Source of the DNA: Eimeria necatrix | Taxonomy: Eukaryota; Apicomplexa; Conoidasida; Eucoccidiorida; Eimeriidae | Direction of reading: 5' to 3' | Length of the DNA stretch: 64,000 nucleotides | Assembly (NCBI RefSeq): GCF_000499385.1 | Contig: NW_013651811.1 | Span: 226,451-290,450 of the forward strand | Shown: piece after piece, positions 1 through 12,800 of the stretch | How positions within the stretch are numbered: the first letter of the stretch is position 1 | Layout of the letters: each line of letters opens with the position of its first letter | The notes under the pieces: generated by a model | What the model saw: only the letters and a program-made list of their open reading frames with translations | Told to the model about the DNA's origin: nothing | The model's database searches: none | Translations under genes and position numbers: made by a program

Positions 1-19
1 CTAAAGCCATCCTACTTAC

Positions 20-429
20 TTGGGGTAGTCTTGGAACTTCTTAAGAGCCTTTAAAATCTGGCCTCGCACAGGCGTGTTCAAGTACTTCTCGGAGATTTCA
101 TTTTCAGACGCAACAAAAGCCTTCGTTTCCTCACTCTCAGGGTCCTCAAGCCACCTGCCGCCGTCAACTCAACTCCACAACAGAATTACCAGTCCTTGGA
201 TGCGACGCTTTCTATTTTTCAGCCGAAAAAGTGCAGTCTCCTCCTCTCATTCTAAAATGGATGCTAAGCAAGCTTGGAGTTTCTGGGGAAGATCCATTGC
301 CGCATAAACATATATAGGGTGATACGATTGCCGCACACACCGATAGGGGTCTGCAACTTGAGTGCCGAAATGATCTTCCACATCGGGCCCTCGACGCGCA
401 TGAGGATACGACAACGTTGTGGGCGCCAT
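20..429 (-). CDS. Prolyl oligopeptidase (S9A), N-terminal exons only
   Basis: Serine peptidase that cleaves small peptides after proline; the family is usually cytosolic. Exon 1 (429..341) starts at ATG 429 and exon 2 is 154..20. Both exons end in phase 2 (donors GTGTGT and GTAAGT), and the exon 2 acceptor ends GGCAG. The join rebuilds the family's N-terminal signature: DPYRWLEDPESEETKAF, later PVRGQI and DYPK. This is the first part of the beta-propeller/peptidase fold. The catalytic Ser-Asp-His domain would lie beyond the left edge. A longer reading with a non-ATG start upstream is open, but ATG 429 gives the usual distance to the WLEDP motif. Identification rests on the motif and is strong; activity cannot be judged. 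Confidence 0.9.
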
Positions 430-3400
430 CTTCAGATAAGCTCCTTCCGTCACAGTAGAAAAAGCAACTGGCAAGAAACACGTAAATGTCTACGAAATGA
501 GAAAACAGCTGTTTTCTTGTGCTAAGTATAGCTCCTGGTGGTCTACGCGTTAGATCGCCCGAGCACTTTCAGCCCGTCCGCTATATCTGGAGGCAAAACT
601 ATAACTCTATGAGCCCAAGTTTTTTGTACAAAAGTGAAGAAAAATACGACTACTGAGACACTAACACGCCACAATGTTCACCTTACTCTGTTGCTCCGCA
701 GCAAGCCAAAGTGTGGGATATGGGAAAGAGGCTCTAGTCTGAGCACAGCAAAACATTATTATTAATGCTCAGCAATTACCTTCAAGTACTTGATTTACTT
801 TATAATGTGAGCTGCTGCATTATACACAAGGTATGGAACCAACAACGTACCCAGGACGATCCAATTGGCAATGGAAGGTGCGGAGCACTCAGACGGCGAA
901 GATGAGAACTAAAGAGACCTTTGAAAATTCGCATTATTGCGTATGGTTGTGATTCATGATGCCCCCAAAGTTATAGAGAGAGTGTAGCGGCTTGGTGGAT
1001 TCGTCGCCGCAGAGCTGAGCCCTACTGTGTCGGCGCTGCGGCCGACACGCACGTCCGTTCTGTGGTTGCCTTCTGCCTATTAAATCATTTTAGCATAATA
1101 TAAAGGCACAGAACGACTGTACATCGTCTGCATATCGCAGGACTTTTTAAAAAGAAAAGCGTGCTTTCCAGCCTTGCGCACAGTGCCTCTGACCAATAAT
1201 GTCCGCATATAAGGGCTTTCCAAGCTAGTTCGTCGTGAATAGACTTCAAAAATCCTGTTAGAACAAGAAATAGGCACGATGACAATTATAATTCTTGGGA
1301 AAGTTGGGGAAGAGGAGCACGACTGGATGAAACGCGCATTACATTGACGGTGAAAAGCGGTACACGGCCTATGCAAGTTAGCTTGATGCTAATATGCTTT
1401 CAAAACCATGCGTTTTTCGAAAGTGCAGAATTTGTTCCTACGAATCTGGCCTATTCGAATTCTGGCCATTTTTAAAGCCATCGGCGAGCAAGCAATCTGC
1501 TCAATATCAACTCATTCATCCGCCTGCCTAATCATAGCTGCCAAGGCACCTTCTCCCGAGGAGCTGCTAAACAATCGTTCTATAAGACTGGGTCTCTTTG
1601 GGAGAGCTGCATTGAAGCTTGAAGGCCCGTGGCAGCCCACGAAGGAGAGTAGTACTGCTTCGGCAGCGTCAACGTATAACGAGACTGCAAAGAAAAAATG
1701 TTGTAAGATCCTTCGCTGGCCACCTTTGTTCCCCGCAGGCAGTTCCTCTTCTTTTTGAGGGGAAACGCTAAAAGCTACGAAGGATACCTAAAGCTGAGTT
1801 CGAAAATGTGCTCTATTCCAGTAAATGGGATGTGGCGCTGGTGGGTCAGCACAATTTCGTGTGTAGCAAATGCAAAATGTCATGCCCATATGAGCTTCCT
1901 TTTGCAACGGGCTTAAACAAAATCCAATAATTTGCTGCAGCAAATTACAAGAGAAGGGGAAGCTTACTTAGTTTTTACCCGAAATGGAGCGATTTGCTGA
2001 GTAAATTGCAAATGAAGGGGAGAGAAAGTACTGAAGCATGATGTTGTGCACTAGTTACGCAGTAGCATGCCGCAAGGGCCGCTACACTGAGGCGCATTAG
2101 GAAAATATTTATGCTTCTCTTCAAAAGGTAGTCGCCTGAGAGTCACGGCAAGCTGTCTCAGCAGGGTGGGGAGGCCGAAGGAGGCGACCTCTGACGGCCT
2201 CGACCTCTGAAGTAATGAACAAACGGGGACACCTTGGAGTTGCGTCAACTCGCCCAAGCAACAACGTTACGAGAATACTGCAACAAAGCAGGATCCTCTT
2301 TGCAATTCAATGCCCGACTGCATGATTTCGCATAAATAAGGCCATTTGCGGACTACGACAATCGCTCTTTTCTTCGTCGTAAGGCATGCACAGACCTTGC
2401 ATAGGGTCCCACGTCGGTCTTAGGGTGCATATCACAGTCCTAAATTACACGAGACAGTGCTTGCACAGCCCTTCACTCTGAGCCATCAAAATCAAAAGTC
2501 CATCAGTGCCCCATTCAAACGCATCTCTTTTAGACAAGAACAGTGCCTGCAGGCCGGCTAGTGGCTATGTGTCAGGGGACTGTTGGCCCTTCTACCAAAG
2601 GGGCCAGACTTTGTGGCGCTTCAACGTAATATAGCTTTCTGCGGGTCATTCCCGAACCTCTTTTGCCTAGCAACTGAAACATTTCACAGCGTCCCAGGCA
2701 CAAGCGCCTTCCTCAGCTCAACATCCTCATGCTTGAACGTCTATCCCAACGCATGCGGGCTCTCATCAGCTGCCGCACCTCCTTCCTTGATATATCACAA
2801 ACAGCACATATTGCTAGAAAAGACCTCGTACCCAAGAATCTGCACTTTCGGACAACGCATTACTATCACAGCACAAGGCTAACTAAAACTAAGCACAAGG
2901 CTGGTGAAAAGCGGAGCTCCAGTGTGGGGTCCTTGCGGTGCTTCTTGAGGGCTGGACGCCCAAGAGAAAGTGGAAGCCATCAGCAAGCTATCAGGATAAT
3001 GACAGGCTTGCAGATGCGATTATGGCGAAGCAAACGAGAAATAAAACTGCTGTTACCCGAGAGCACTGAGGGCGTCATGCAGCGTGAGATGTCACACTCG
3101 CCGCTGAAGCAAATCACGTGCAGAACGCACAGCAACGCTATCCCACAAACAAGCCATTGCCAAAGCAAAATCCGCCGCCGTCTTCCCGGTTAAGTCAAAT
3201 GAACGTTTCCGTTAACAATGGCGCAAGCAATGAATCAAGCATAGCTGATAAAAGTTCGACCACATGAACAAACGGGTGCAAATTTAATGCAGGTAGTCCT
3301 ATAGTAGCTGCTATTATAACTCCTAAAGCAAGTCAGCACCAAGCTATCAAATGGTTCATTAATTGCTGGTACGTGCCTGTGCTGGCACAGGCTCCACAAT

Positions 3401-3645
3401 CTCACTAAGCTGTTCACAACAAAGGTCACTTTAACTGTTCAGTGTTTTGGGCGCCTTGGTGACAAATATAGCACGCCTGTGGCCAGTTCCCCGTGATTGA
3501 GAGTTGTGAATTGTCTAGGCGACGTTGCATGTGACGTAACCCTGTATTCCCACAAGCCGCCTCAGCTCTTCCTGGCAAAGCCTCACAAACAGGTGCTCTG
3601 CAGCTAGCACCCAGTTGACGAAGACAAACACCAAAATCGGCGTGG
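430..3645. other. Intergenic, no supported gene
   Basis: No recognisable domain, splice-consistent exon chain or RNA gene was seen here. The largest ATG reading frame (2729-3193, +, 154 codons) has basic, unstructured composition and no flanking exon that continues it. The stretch just above 429 should contain the prolyl oligopeptidase promoter. Confidence 0.4.
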
Positions 3646-6141
3646 CTAACTGTGATGCTTTAGTCTGTGGGCATTATTCTTTTTGCTATTTGCCATCAAG
3701 GAAGGATGAGATGTAAATCGGCCGCTATTATGCGAAGTACTTCGCTGTTGATAGCCCCAGCTGGACGGATCAATGTTCCTCCTTGGAGCAGGAAAGTCCA
3801 TGCAGCTTTGCCCTCTCTTCTTTAGTACAGCATTCCGCATCACGCGGCAAGCAGCCCCTTGCGCTGCACAAAGACCACCGCCTTTTCTGAGGACCCCCCC
3901 ACCATTTTTAAACATTCGCTGGCACACGCCTTCGTGCTTTTCTAAGGCTTCATCACGGCCGAAGGTTCGGCCACAATGTTGACACTGTTTATTGGCTCCC
4001 ATATCACTACACTTGGCAAAAATAGCCTGCAATCAGCGAAAATAATGGGCAAGAAGAACAACGCAAAAATTTCCGTGACAAGCTTCTGCAAAAGAACTTT
4101 ATCAAGCATGTGTTTGGCATTGTCCGCTTGAGGACTTGCCTGAGCTTCTGCTATCTCCCTCGGATCACACGCTCTTGCCATCCTCATCGCCGCTCGAAAT
4201 TGCGCGCTCTGTTCAGTACATGCAGATGCAGGCCGAGGAAGTTCTGCACAGCATGCACCTGGTGCAATTCCTGGCCGTGGCCTTATCCTTAGTAAAACTG
4301 GACGAATGGCATATCTAGCTTTTTCAGCCACGTTGCGCCCACCTCACGTTGCCATTTCTTCTCTGTTGGCCTTTCTAACCTGAGCCGCAAGACGGTGAGA
4401 GTGCGGATCAAGACAGGCATATGAGGGGGAAGTGAATTGTCGCAGGACTATTTGCGTAAAAGTGAATATGCTGTAGTTGTGGGCTTCCGTCTGAAGCCTA
4501 CGGTTTTGATGACACGGCTCCTCGAAGCTTCTGCAAGGTTGAGTATACAGGTAGTCCTGTCTCCTCCATTACGTTTGCCAGGCGTTTCCGCGTCATATCG
4601 TACTGCTTGCGTCGTGTAAAAAATACCTTTTCATATAAAGCATACTAGCAAAAGGAGCAGCGTGTGACTGTATGCTCTATTGCTTCTTCCTATGCAGTGC
4701 CGGCTTGTTGTCTGCAACAAAGGCCAAGTCGTTGTGTAAGTTGTCTCGTGTGGAGGAAGGAAGAGTATTTGAGACCGCGGTAGGTTGGTGCTACATCAAT
4801 TAATGGCAGAACCAAGCAAACGGACTTGCCTTTACACAAACGTTTACATGTTTTTCAAAGGACTTGCCGGTAAACGTGCGGTGACAGTAAGGGCACTGAA
4901 GCAAATCGTACAGCCGCACGGGACCGTATGGAGCAGGCACTTGTGTCGCACAATGGTAGCCTTGTAGACCTTTCGGTGCTACAATTTTACGGCAGACATA
5001 CTGCTCTGACTAAAGACAGCGCATAAAAGAAAGCGATAGACGGGCTCAAGCCGAGTTGATATATTCTTGCCGACTTCCTGTATTTCTTGAGGCTCGTCAC
5101 CACCGTTCGCTTGAACAGGGAGAGATGCACCCAGGCTCCCTTGACTTTCCGCAAGAAGCTTTTCGACTGACGGGGTTTTTTGAGGCATGGGTTGCTCGAA
5201 CGTACCACGGCTTGCCGAGAAATCCGCAGCCTCGCCGGCCCCGTTGCGTGGTTGTGGATAGCTAGCCACTGCATGTTTTGCTTCTTTGGAGATATTCATG
5301 CCAAGCCTAATCCCCGCTGCTATTCCTAGACTGTCTGACGGCTGCTTAGTAGCTAAGCTTTGCTCTCTGCAAGGCGTCATCTGGCCATGCGTGCGCGGGC
5401 TGGACACGCGAGCAACGGTGTTGTTTGCCTGCCGCAGAGCTCCATTAGCTCCATGTACTGCCTTCATGCCAGCTATCAGTGCCTCGAACTGTCCTTGTTC
5501 CCACGATGCTGGGAGCTGCAAGTCCTGGGACCAGCCGAAAGCGTCCCCTCTCTTTGGAGAATTTTCAAGGCCGCCGTTAAGGCGTGGCTGCGAGTCCACT
5601 CCTGTTTTGGAAAAACGGCGAACGGGATTGCTGCACTGCATTTTACACTTAATAACCAGTTAGGCCCCTAGCGTAAGACAACACAGGGACTCTACACACA
5701 AGGGAGGCTTAGCTCACCATTGGGCCCAAAGAAGGCCTTTTCCGCTGGTAGGCTTGCTTCATTTGGTCTGTTCACTCCACCCAGAGCACTGCATTTTCAG
5801 ATCAGGACTAGGCAGGCCGTCACCCTCAGCACCGACACCAGATATACGATATGATGCTTGCCTCCCCGCTTCATCTTTTATCTCAAATTTCGGTTCTCAG
5901 CAGCACGAATTAATGAAGGCTGCTTGAGCTGGAATGGTTGGAATTGTGACATCGCTTACTTGTGTTGTCGAGGCCGCTGCCGAGACTGACTATTCCGAAT
6001 GGACTGTTTCAGCAGTCTAATGAGCCTCGTAGCTTGCAAGACCTCTTGCGGGGTGAATGTATCAATGTCTTCTGCATCTTGATAATATGGGTCCGCACCA
6101 TACGCTCCGTGATGATCAGGAAAGATGCCTCCTGTAGACAT
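3646..6141 (-). CDS. C2HC-type zinc-finger protein (ZC2HC1-like), four-exon model
   Basis: Proposed exons: 6141..5960, 5630..5101, 4243..4080, 4026..3646. Phases 2, 1 and 0 match at each join, giving 418 residues. Exon 1 starts MSTGGIFPDHHGAYG and ends at a GTAAGC donor. The last exon carries the only recognisable domain: CQHCGRTF, then EKHEGVCQRMF. This is the C-x2-C-x12-H-x4-C knuckle of the zf-C2HC_2 family, whose members often have a CGRxF...H...C finger followed by a basic tail; the tail here is basic and Ser/Asn-rich. The family is often linked to cilia or flagella, but function here is unproven. Doubts: the last intron would be only 53 bp, far shorter than the others in the window, and exon 3 has no domain support. 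The zinc knuckle itself is solid. Confidence 0.6.
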
Positions 6142-8197
6142 TTGCTATTCCCATTCAAATTTTAGCAGAAGCTGCCGTCTAGGCCCTGTTTGCTGTAGTA
6201 GCTTCTAGAGCGACAAATGGTTCCGAGGTATGTGTAGCATGAGCTACTCAGGCAAGTTCAATGCCAGGTAGAGGCCCCTGAGCTTCACCTCTTTACCAGC
6301 GCAGTGGTGGGTTAAGAAGCTTGCCTGAAACCTGCACGCTGTGGTGATGTGCCACCCTTGATAAATTCCACAACTGTGATAACAGATTAAGAGGCTCCCT
6401 TCTGGGATGTGCCTGGTTTATGTTTGCAGCTTCTTCAACGTATTAAGGCATCAGGTTCGTTCCCTCTTCAGCGCTATATGCTTCAGCAGAAAACTAAAAA
6501 TTTCGTGGCTGGCTTAAAATATTTTGCAAGTGTGACCACAGAAGATTCCGTCGACAATGATTCTTGCTCGTCGAGGTGACCTTTGGGCCACGTCACTTAC
6601 GTCCTCGGTTTCCACATAAGGGGCTGTCCCTAACGATTCATTCCATTCACATCCTCAAATTACAGTTAAATTTGAGAAGGAATTGTTTTCGAACGCGGCG
6701 GTGGACAAATTGTCAACAGCCGCACCGTATGCCACGGGAGGAAGCATGCATTACTTGGCATGGCGGCAGGAGGGAGATAAGGAACTCGCGAGAACTTCAT
6801 AGCCACTGTGTTACTCATTATGATCTGCTAATGCCTTTCTTAGATGTATAGTTCCGCCCGACGAAGGCTGACGAGTATTCCCGGCACTCATCAATGGTGA
6901 AGTGCTAGGCTGCTCGTAGCACACACACACCAAGCAAGTTCCACTTCTGTTGGAATGATCTATGGCTCGTTTCTACGAAAAAGCCCATATAGTGACATCG
7001 CATTCATTTCTGCCATAGTGGTTTAGCCTGGTTCAAGACAATGAGTAGAACAACAATATGGAGCACTAGAATATACTAGAACAATTGTGGCAGTTAACGT
7101 ACGCTGAGCTGCCGTCACAAGCGGAATGCATCTGCAGGGCATGTGCGGAAGAAAGCGTCTTATTTTGCCACAGGCTCCGCGGCTTTTGGAGTCTCGGTGG
7201 CTAATGTTGCTGCAACTGAAGCTGCTAATCCCTTATATCGTAGGACAACCCTGCTGCCTGGCTCTGGAGTCTTCCGCTCATAGGATCGTTTCTATTCTGT
7301 GTTCTGTCCGTGAGGCTGGTGGAACGAACTAGGTGGAATGCGAGCACTGTCGTGCTGGATCCCTGCCTTTTCAGCAACAAGTTGTCTGAGCTATTGTGAC
7401 GCTGTTATGACCAAAGTCGACCGTTGGCCGTATCTTCTGAGCGCGTCTGCCAACGTTTGCACCACCGCTTTTAAAGCCAGAGCAAAGGGGAACAGATGAA
7501 AATCGCAGCTGCCGAGTGTCCTGTCTTCTCCTGTGGACCTACTGAAGCAAATGCACTTCGAAGCCAAACAATCATTCACGTACAGAGGCGAACGCACTTA
7601 GCCTACGCAGAGGCAGTAGGCATATGTTCGTGTTTCTAGAACGGGATCAACCGAAATTCGGTCCTGGGGCCGATGCTGACACGCTAACACATCAGAGCGG
7701 TTGTTGATACGTCAGCAAGAGCGCCGCTGTCGCACAAATGATGTGCACTTGGCGTACGTTAAGGTTCGGGAAACCCCGAAGACTGATACATCGGCAATAA
7801 GCTCGTTACATGCATCAAAACCACAAAAGCATGTAAAAGCTTCCGTCAGCACTGACTCACAATGTCTAATTACGGTTACTATGCCTTGATGGAACTCTTT
7901 CAGCATTTCAGGAATCACGGCTAAATCATGTGTGGCTCTGAGAGTTGTGCGCTGTTTGCGGGCAAATATGAGGGACTACTGAGTGCAGGTGCGTTGAAGG
8001 AGCTAGCAGGCTTAGTGACCGTGTACTGTCGGCGAAACTTCGGGGAAACTCTGGACGGCTTGTGCGGATTTCGGGAACAAGTAGACAATGTCTGCTCGGC
8101 TTCAGCACCTCATAGACTATATAGTCCTAGTTTCGTTTTTCCAATGCTACGCCTACAAAAATCGGCGTTTTCCTCCCTCGAACGACAACTCGTCCCA
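6142..8197. other. Intergenic, nothing recognised
   Basis: Upstream flank of the C2HC gene and downstream flank of the next minus-strand gene. Open frames are short, start at non-consensus codons, and show no domain or coiled-coil pattern. No tRNA-like or repeat structure was seen. Confidence 0.4.
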
Positions 8198-9571
8198 TTA
8201 GTTCATCCCCTCCAGAGTTGCATACTGCGAGTCCGAGTCATCATAAGCCTCTAAGTCCATAAAACCCTCATCTTGGCGTTTCGCCTTCGCCACTGCAGCT
8301 GCAACTTCGTCTTCAGGGAGACCCTGAAAAATAGCTGCTGCCATTTGTGCCCCCGAGAGCCTCACAAACTTACTTTGCCCGCGTGCTCTTCTCCAGGTCC
8401 CACCAACAAGACGGTAGTTGATGCGGGCAGGGAGAGGGGAGTTGATTCCGCCAGGAACTTCACGCTTTGCTGGCCCTGCTGTGGCTACGAACCCATCTGA
8501 ACTAAACGAGCCTCCAGTTTCACTAGTTTGTACTTGAGTTTCGTCGAGATCCTTTGATTCCGTGTTCGTTTCCGAAAGCGAAAGCAGTCGCTGTTGCGCT
8601 CTAAAAAGCTCCAGCTGCTGTCGGCGTTGGATTAAACGCTCCTGCCTTACTTGCTTTTGCTGCTTCGCAATTTGGTAGTTTCTTCGCGCCTTTTCCTTCT
8701 TAGGTCGAGGTCTACATGCAAATATATGGGTTCTGCCGACAAAACCTCTCTGAGTGGTGGGAAGCGGAGCATTTAAACAAAAATTTGGAACCCAGCAGCC
8801 TATGCAGGCTCCGCAGGAGTTGGTACAGACCCCCCGAGCAAGAAATGAAGGGCAACTGTTACCAGCTGCAGCAACTCCAGGCCTCCCAATTCGAGAGTTG
8901 GACGGTATTCGACTTTTGACGCTCATGGAATGGGCAGGCGCAAAGTGGAGGACGGCATATGACATGGAAATGCTGATCCAGTGCAACAAGAGCACCACGA
9001 CAGCCATAGTGACCTTAACAAAAAAGCGCCATCAATTGTGACTGGCGAACGCCCAGATGTGACCCCTACAGGAAAGCCCAAACGTTTTCATTACATCCAA
9101 ATCCTCATATGTATTTGAGGAACACAAAAGGTCTGCTTGTGTCCGCATCTAGGGACAATAAAAAAGACTTCGTTCCCTGTTTGTGCCCTCGGCGCAGCTC
9201 GACAAGAGTTGTTGCTGCTCAGCGCTTCGTCGTGAGGAGATCTCTGCAGCAATAAACGCATAATACGATGTTAAAAAGATCCTGGAAAGTTGTAAACCGT
9301 TGAGAGCACAGTGCAACCTGGCGCAGTGGGTGGACGAAGTCGGCTGCAGTGAGGGGCCCCCTTCTGCCAAAATAGGGCCAGTCCTAGAACGAGCACTTCC
9401 ACTGACCCCTTCACACTTGAGGATCTGCAACGAGGGCAGGTACAATTTGCATTTATATTCATTGGGATACGAATTTTTCTCCTGCTCTTCATACTTTTTG
9501 GAGGCGCGGCCCCTGAAGTGAGCGGAGACCAACTGCCTCAGCCGGAGTAAGCTCAATGCCTTTGTGAACAT
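8198..9571 (-). CDS. Hypothetical protein with mitochondrial-type leader, two-exon model
   Basis: Model: exon 1 9571..9444 from ATG 9571, exon 2 8711..8198. Both sides of the intron are phase 2 and the product is 213 residues. The N-terminus, MFTKALSLLRLRQLVSAHFR, is Arg-rich, amphipathic and free of acidic residues until KKYEEQ, as expected of a mitochondrial presequence. Exon 2 is a strongly basic helix (roughly residues 43-90, rich in K, R and Q), followed by an acidic linker, a Arg-rich patch and an Ala/acid C-terminus ending TLEGMN. No family was recognised; size and charge would fit an organellar ribosomal or assembly factor, which is only a guess. Alternative: exon 2 extends upstream without splicing to ATG 9007, giving 269 residues with a hydrophobic, signal-peptide-like start. 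cDNA would decide. Confidence 0.55.
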
Positions 9572-9898
9572 CAGCACGCCTTCACCTCAGCATCATTCAA
9601 GGTGGCAGGCATGCACCTGAGGAATGCATCAGAGCTGCGGGACTGCTCAACTGTGTCGCCATTTAGCGCACAACCGGCCGACACAGTTCAAATTGGAATC
9701 TCCTGGAGTGTTTTGGGCGCCGAGTCCCTTTGTTTGGGAGCACCATTCGTTGATAATACGGTCAGTGAGATGGCTGAGAGTGCTGAGCGTATGCCAATGC
9801 CCGTCTTCCTCGAAGCTGTGATCCTCTGTCGAACGTGCGTTTACCTCACCGTCTCATCCTGAATCGAATGCGCCGCCCCTTTATCCTTCGGCTTGACG

Positions 9899-12800
9899 AT
9901 GCATGGAGGCGGTAGACAATCTGGCCTGCCGTACCACTTAAAATCGGCTCATTTCATGCTGTTAGGGGCTAGATTTCACCGCATCTTAGCTTACCGAAAG
10001 ACCGTGTGGGGAGTGCCGAGGAAGCTGAGGACGCTCAAACGCCTGTGTATTATTCTGTTTCTTCTATCACTAGTGCATAGGGCGCCACACCTCGTAGCGG
10101 CCTTCTCTTTTAAGGACAGATGCTACGTTGCTTCTTCTTTTTCGAGCCCGACTTTTCGAAGCTCCGGCCAGTTAGCACTCTTTCCCGGAGTGGAGACCCC
10201 CCAATCGGTTGGACGCAGTAGAGCAACATGCCGACGGAAGCTATGGCGTGCTGTTAACAGGATTTCTTCAGGCCGAGGCGGCGAAGGCTTACCTGAGATA
10301 GTCGAGGAAAACTTCCATGAAGGGCAGAAACGGCGCCCCTCTGTGACTGATCCACGCACAGCGAAAGGCCTTGATGGCGCTGCAAAAAATTTTCAGTGCA
10401 GCTTAGAGAAACACCCAAGCGGGTAGGCGTAGAGTCTTGACCAGATTTGCTCCGTCAGCGTATGTGCGCTCCACTTGAATAGTTTTAGATTAAAATTTCA
10501 TGTTCGTGTCCAAATATACTTGTTTGTCGGCATGCACCCTCGCAAATATTTCTCCAACCCCAAAGTTGGCATCAGCACGAGATGGCGGGATAAAAAGAAG
10601 CTTCGCTATTGCCTGTATCCTGAATTGCTAGGGGCTTTGGGCTTTTGCATCTGTATTTGCTATGTAGGCCCCAGCATGTCGCAAGTCTCACGGATAGCCC
10701 TTCTCGAGCAGAAATCAAGTCCTTCTTCTCATTCCTAGCTGCGTTTGTGTCTCCTCCTGCGCCGCTACGGCAGCTTAAACAGCAACAACAGCACCTGCCG
10801 TATCAGCAGCAACCGCCAGCAGTACCAAGCTTGTCAGAAGCCCTAGACGGTGTTATGTTTCTCGCTGCTTGTGCTGTGTCTCACCAATGGGGCTTGAGCC
10901 TTGAACCTGCCAGCAAGTGGTCCCAGGGGCCCTGCCAAGGCGATTCTGGCGCTGGAGGTCTTGAGTTTTCCTCGAAACAGCAGCAAAGACGGCGAGATGA
11001 TTGGCTTCTGCTATGTGGAACGCCTTCTAGTCCATGTTCTGCTGAAACTGTATCTGTGAGGGCTCTTACATGGTTCTTGAACTCACTCCGAAAATTCGTC
11101 CCCAGGTACGGCCCAGGGCTGCTTCTGATTTTCATATTTTTTAGGAGCCCAGTGGTTAAGGAAACATTTCCTTCTGTTTTTGACATCTTGACAAACTCTT
11201 CCTCGGCAGCTCTGGTCGGCCACTGCTTGGTTGTGAATGCATGCTTTGCTGCGGGAATTTAAAGGAAAGGAGAAGACCATAGGCGTAGTGGCAGAAGAAA
11301 ATTTAGCTACCTTATATTTAGGTGCCGCTATTTTTCCCTTCTTTGCGGGCGTTTGCAGGCTTCCACAAGCGGCTGTCACTCAACTCATAGCTCCTCTCTT
11401 CGTCATCGGTCGGGAAATCCGACTGGCACGCTCGCCTTCAAAGCCTTCTCAAGAAGTGCAGGCCCTGGCACAGGCGCTGCTAGACCTGCTGCAGGAAGTG
11501 CTACAGCGTGCTGCGGCAGAGGCCCCAAGCTTGCCCTCTGGAGAGACAGTGCAAAGAGTGTCGACAGTGTATAACTTGCTGTCTGAATGGAGTAAGAACT
11601 TCCCTTCCACTCAGACTGAGAGATTCACGCCACTGCTGCTGCTAGGGGGAAGTGGAGATGCAATTGGCCACTTTCCGGAGGAGGATTTCGAAGGCCATCG
11701 TGGTGGGATTCCTAATGGCACGGCCGCTACTGCTCTTGCCGTAGCCCTGCAGCGCAGCGGAGCTCTCATGCTGCCTCGGGGAATTTTGGAGGCAATAGCG
11801 ACTATGGTAGAAGCCTCTGCAGTGGCTGCAGCACGCGGACTAAAAGTTTTTGCACCGCTCCTGGAAGCACATGGCGGTGTAGATTCACCCCCTCGACTGC
11901 ATCCGCTAAAGGACTGGTCGCACAAAGTCTATTCACAGCAGCAGCAGACGCTGCACCAGCGTTTGAATGTGCAGCAGCCAAACACTGGAAAGAAGTCACC
12001 ACCGTCGCAAACAACTGCTTATGAAGTGCGTCTGCTGGTGGCAGCACTGGCCTCTTGGCTTCCCGTGTACTACCTTCTCATGAGACTAGGTGGGGGCATT
12101 TGGCTGCCTGCCGTACAGCAGCTGGCAGAAGTTGCGGCTGCTCAGGGGGCCCGCCTTATTGAGCTGTTTATATCCGAACAGCAGGCCCAACGGGGCAGTG
12201 CAGCAAATGACGAAAAGCGCTGCAGTACGTGGGCTGCCGTAGGGCGGATGCTATACGGTGAAGTGCAGCAGTTATGCATTGCTCTGGCGCGGCTCCATTC
12301 GCTGAGGCCTCTTAAAGGTACTGGACAATTTGCTGCAGCTGCTGTGTCATTTGATCGCTTCCTTGCACATCAGGCTTCTGCCTCCGCAAAGACTGGACCA
12401 GCATCTGCATCCGCACGACTGACACCGCTGGCGTTTTTTAGACCCTTACTGCACACGCATGAGCCTCCTCGAGATCTCAGAGAAGCCGAAAGAAGAATAC
12501 GTTTTTTCTGTTCACTAGTCACTCTCGGGGCTAAAGACCGATCGCTTACCAGCGGCGTTGCAGCCTGTCTGCCGTCAGAGAGCGAACTAGACTCTCTCCT
12601 ATCCACAGAATGGCAGACGCAGGAGGAGGCGTTTAGTACCTCTACCGCCGCGGCAGCAGTAATCTGTGCGCAGCGCCTCTCGCTGAAGGTGCTCCAGCGA
12701 TTGCTCTTTGCGTGCAGTTGGATCGGTGAATGGGCTCTCGTGACTCAGGGCCTTAAGGTCCTGCGATACCGCTTGGACACTCTGACGCTGCAGCGCTTGT

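Noticed and set aside
1408..1758. 116-codon plus-strand frame
   Set aside because: No domain, no leader and no matching exon around it.
2729..3193. A 154-codon plus-strand frame with ATG
   Set aside because: Composition is unstructured and basic, no domain, no splice partner; length is within chance for 3 kb of mixed-composition DNA.
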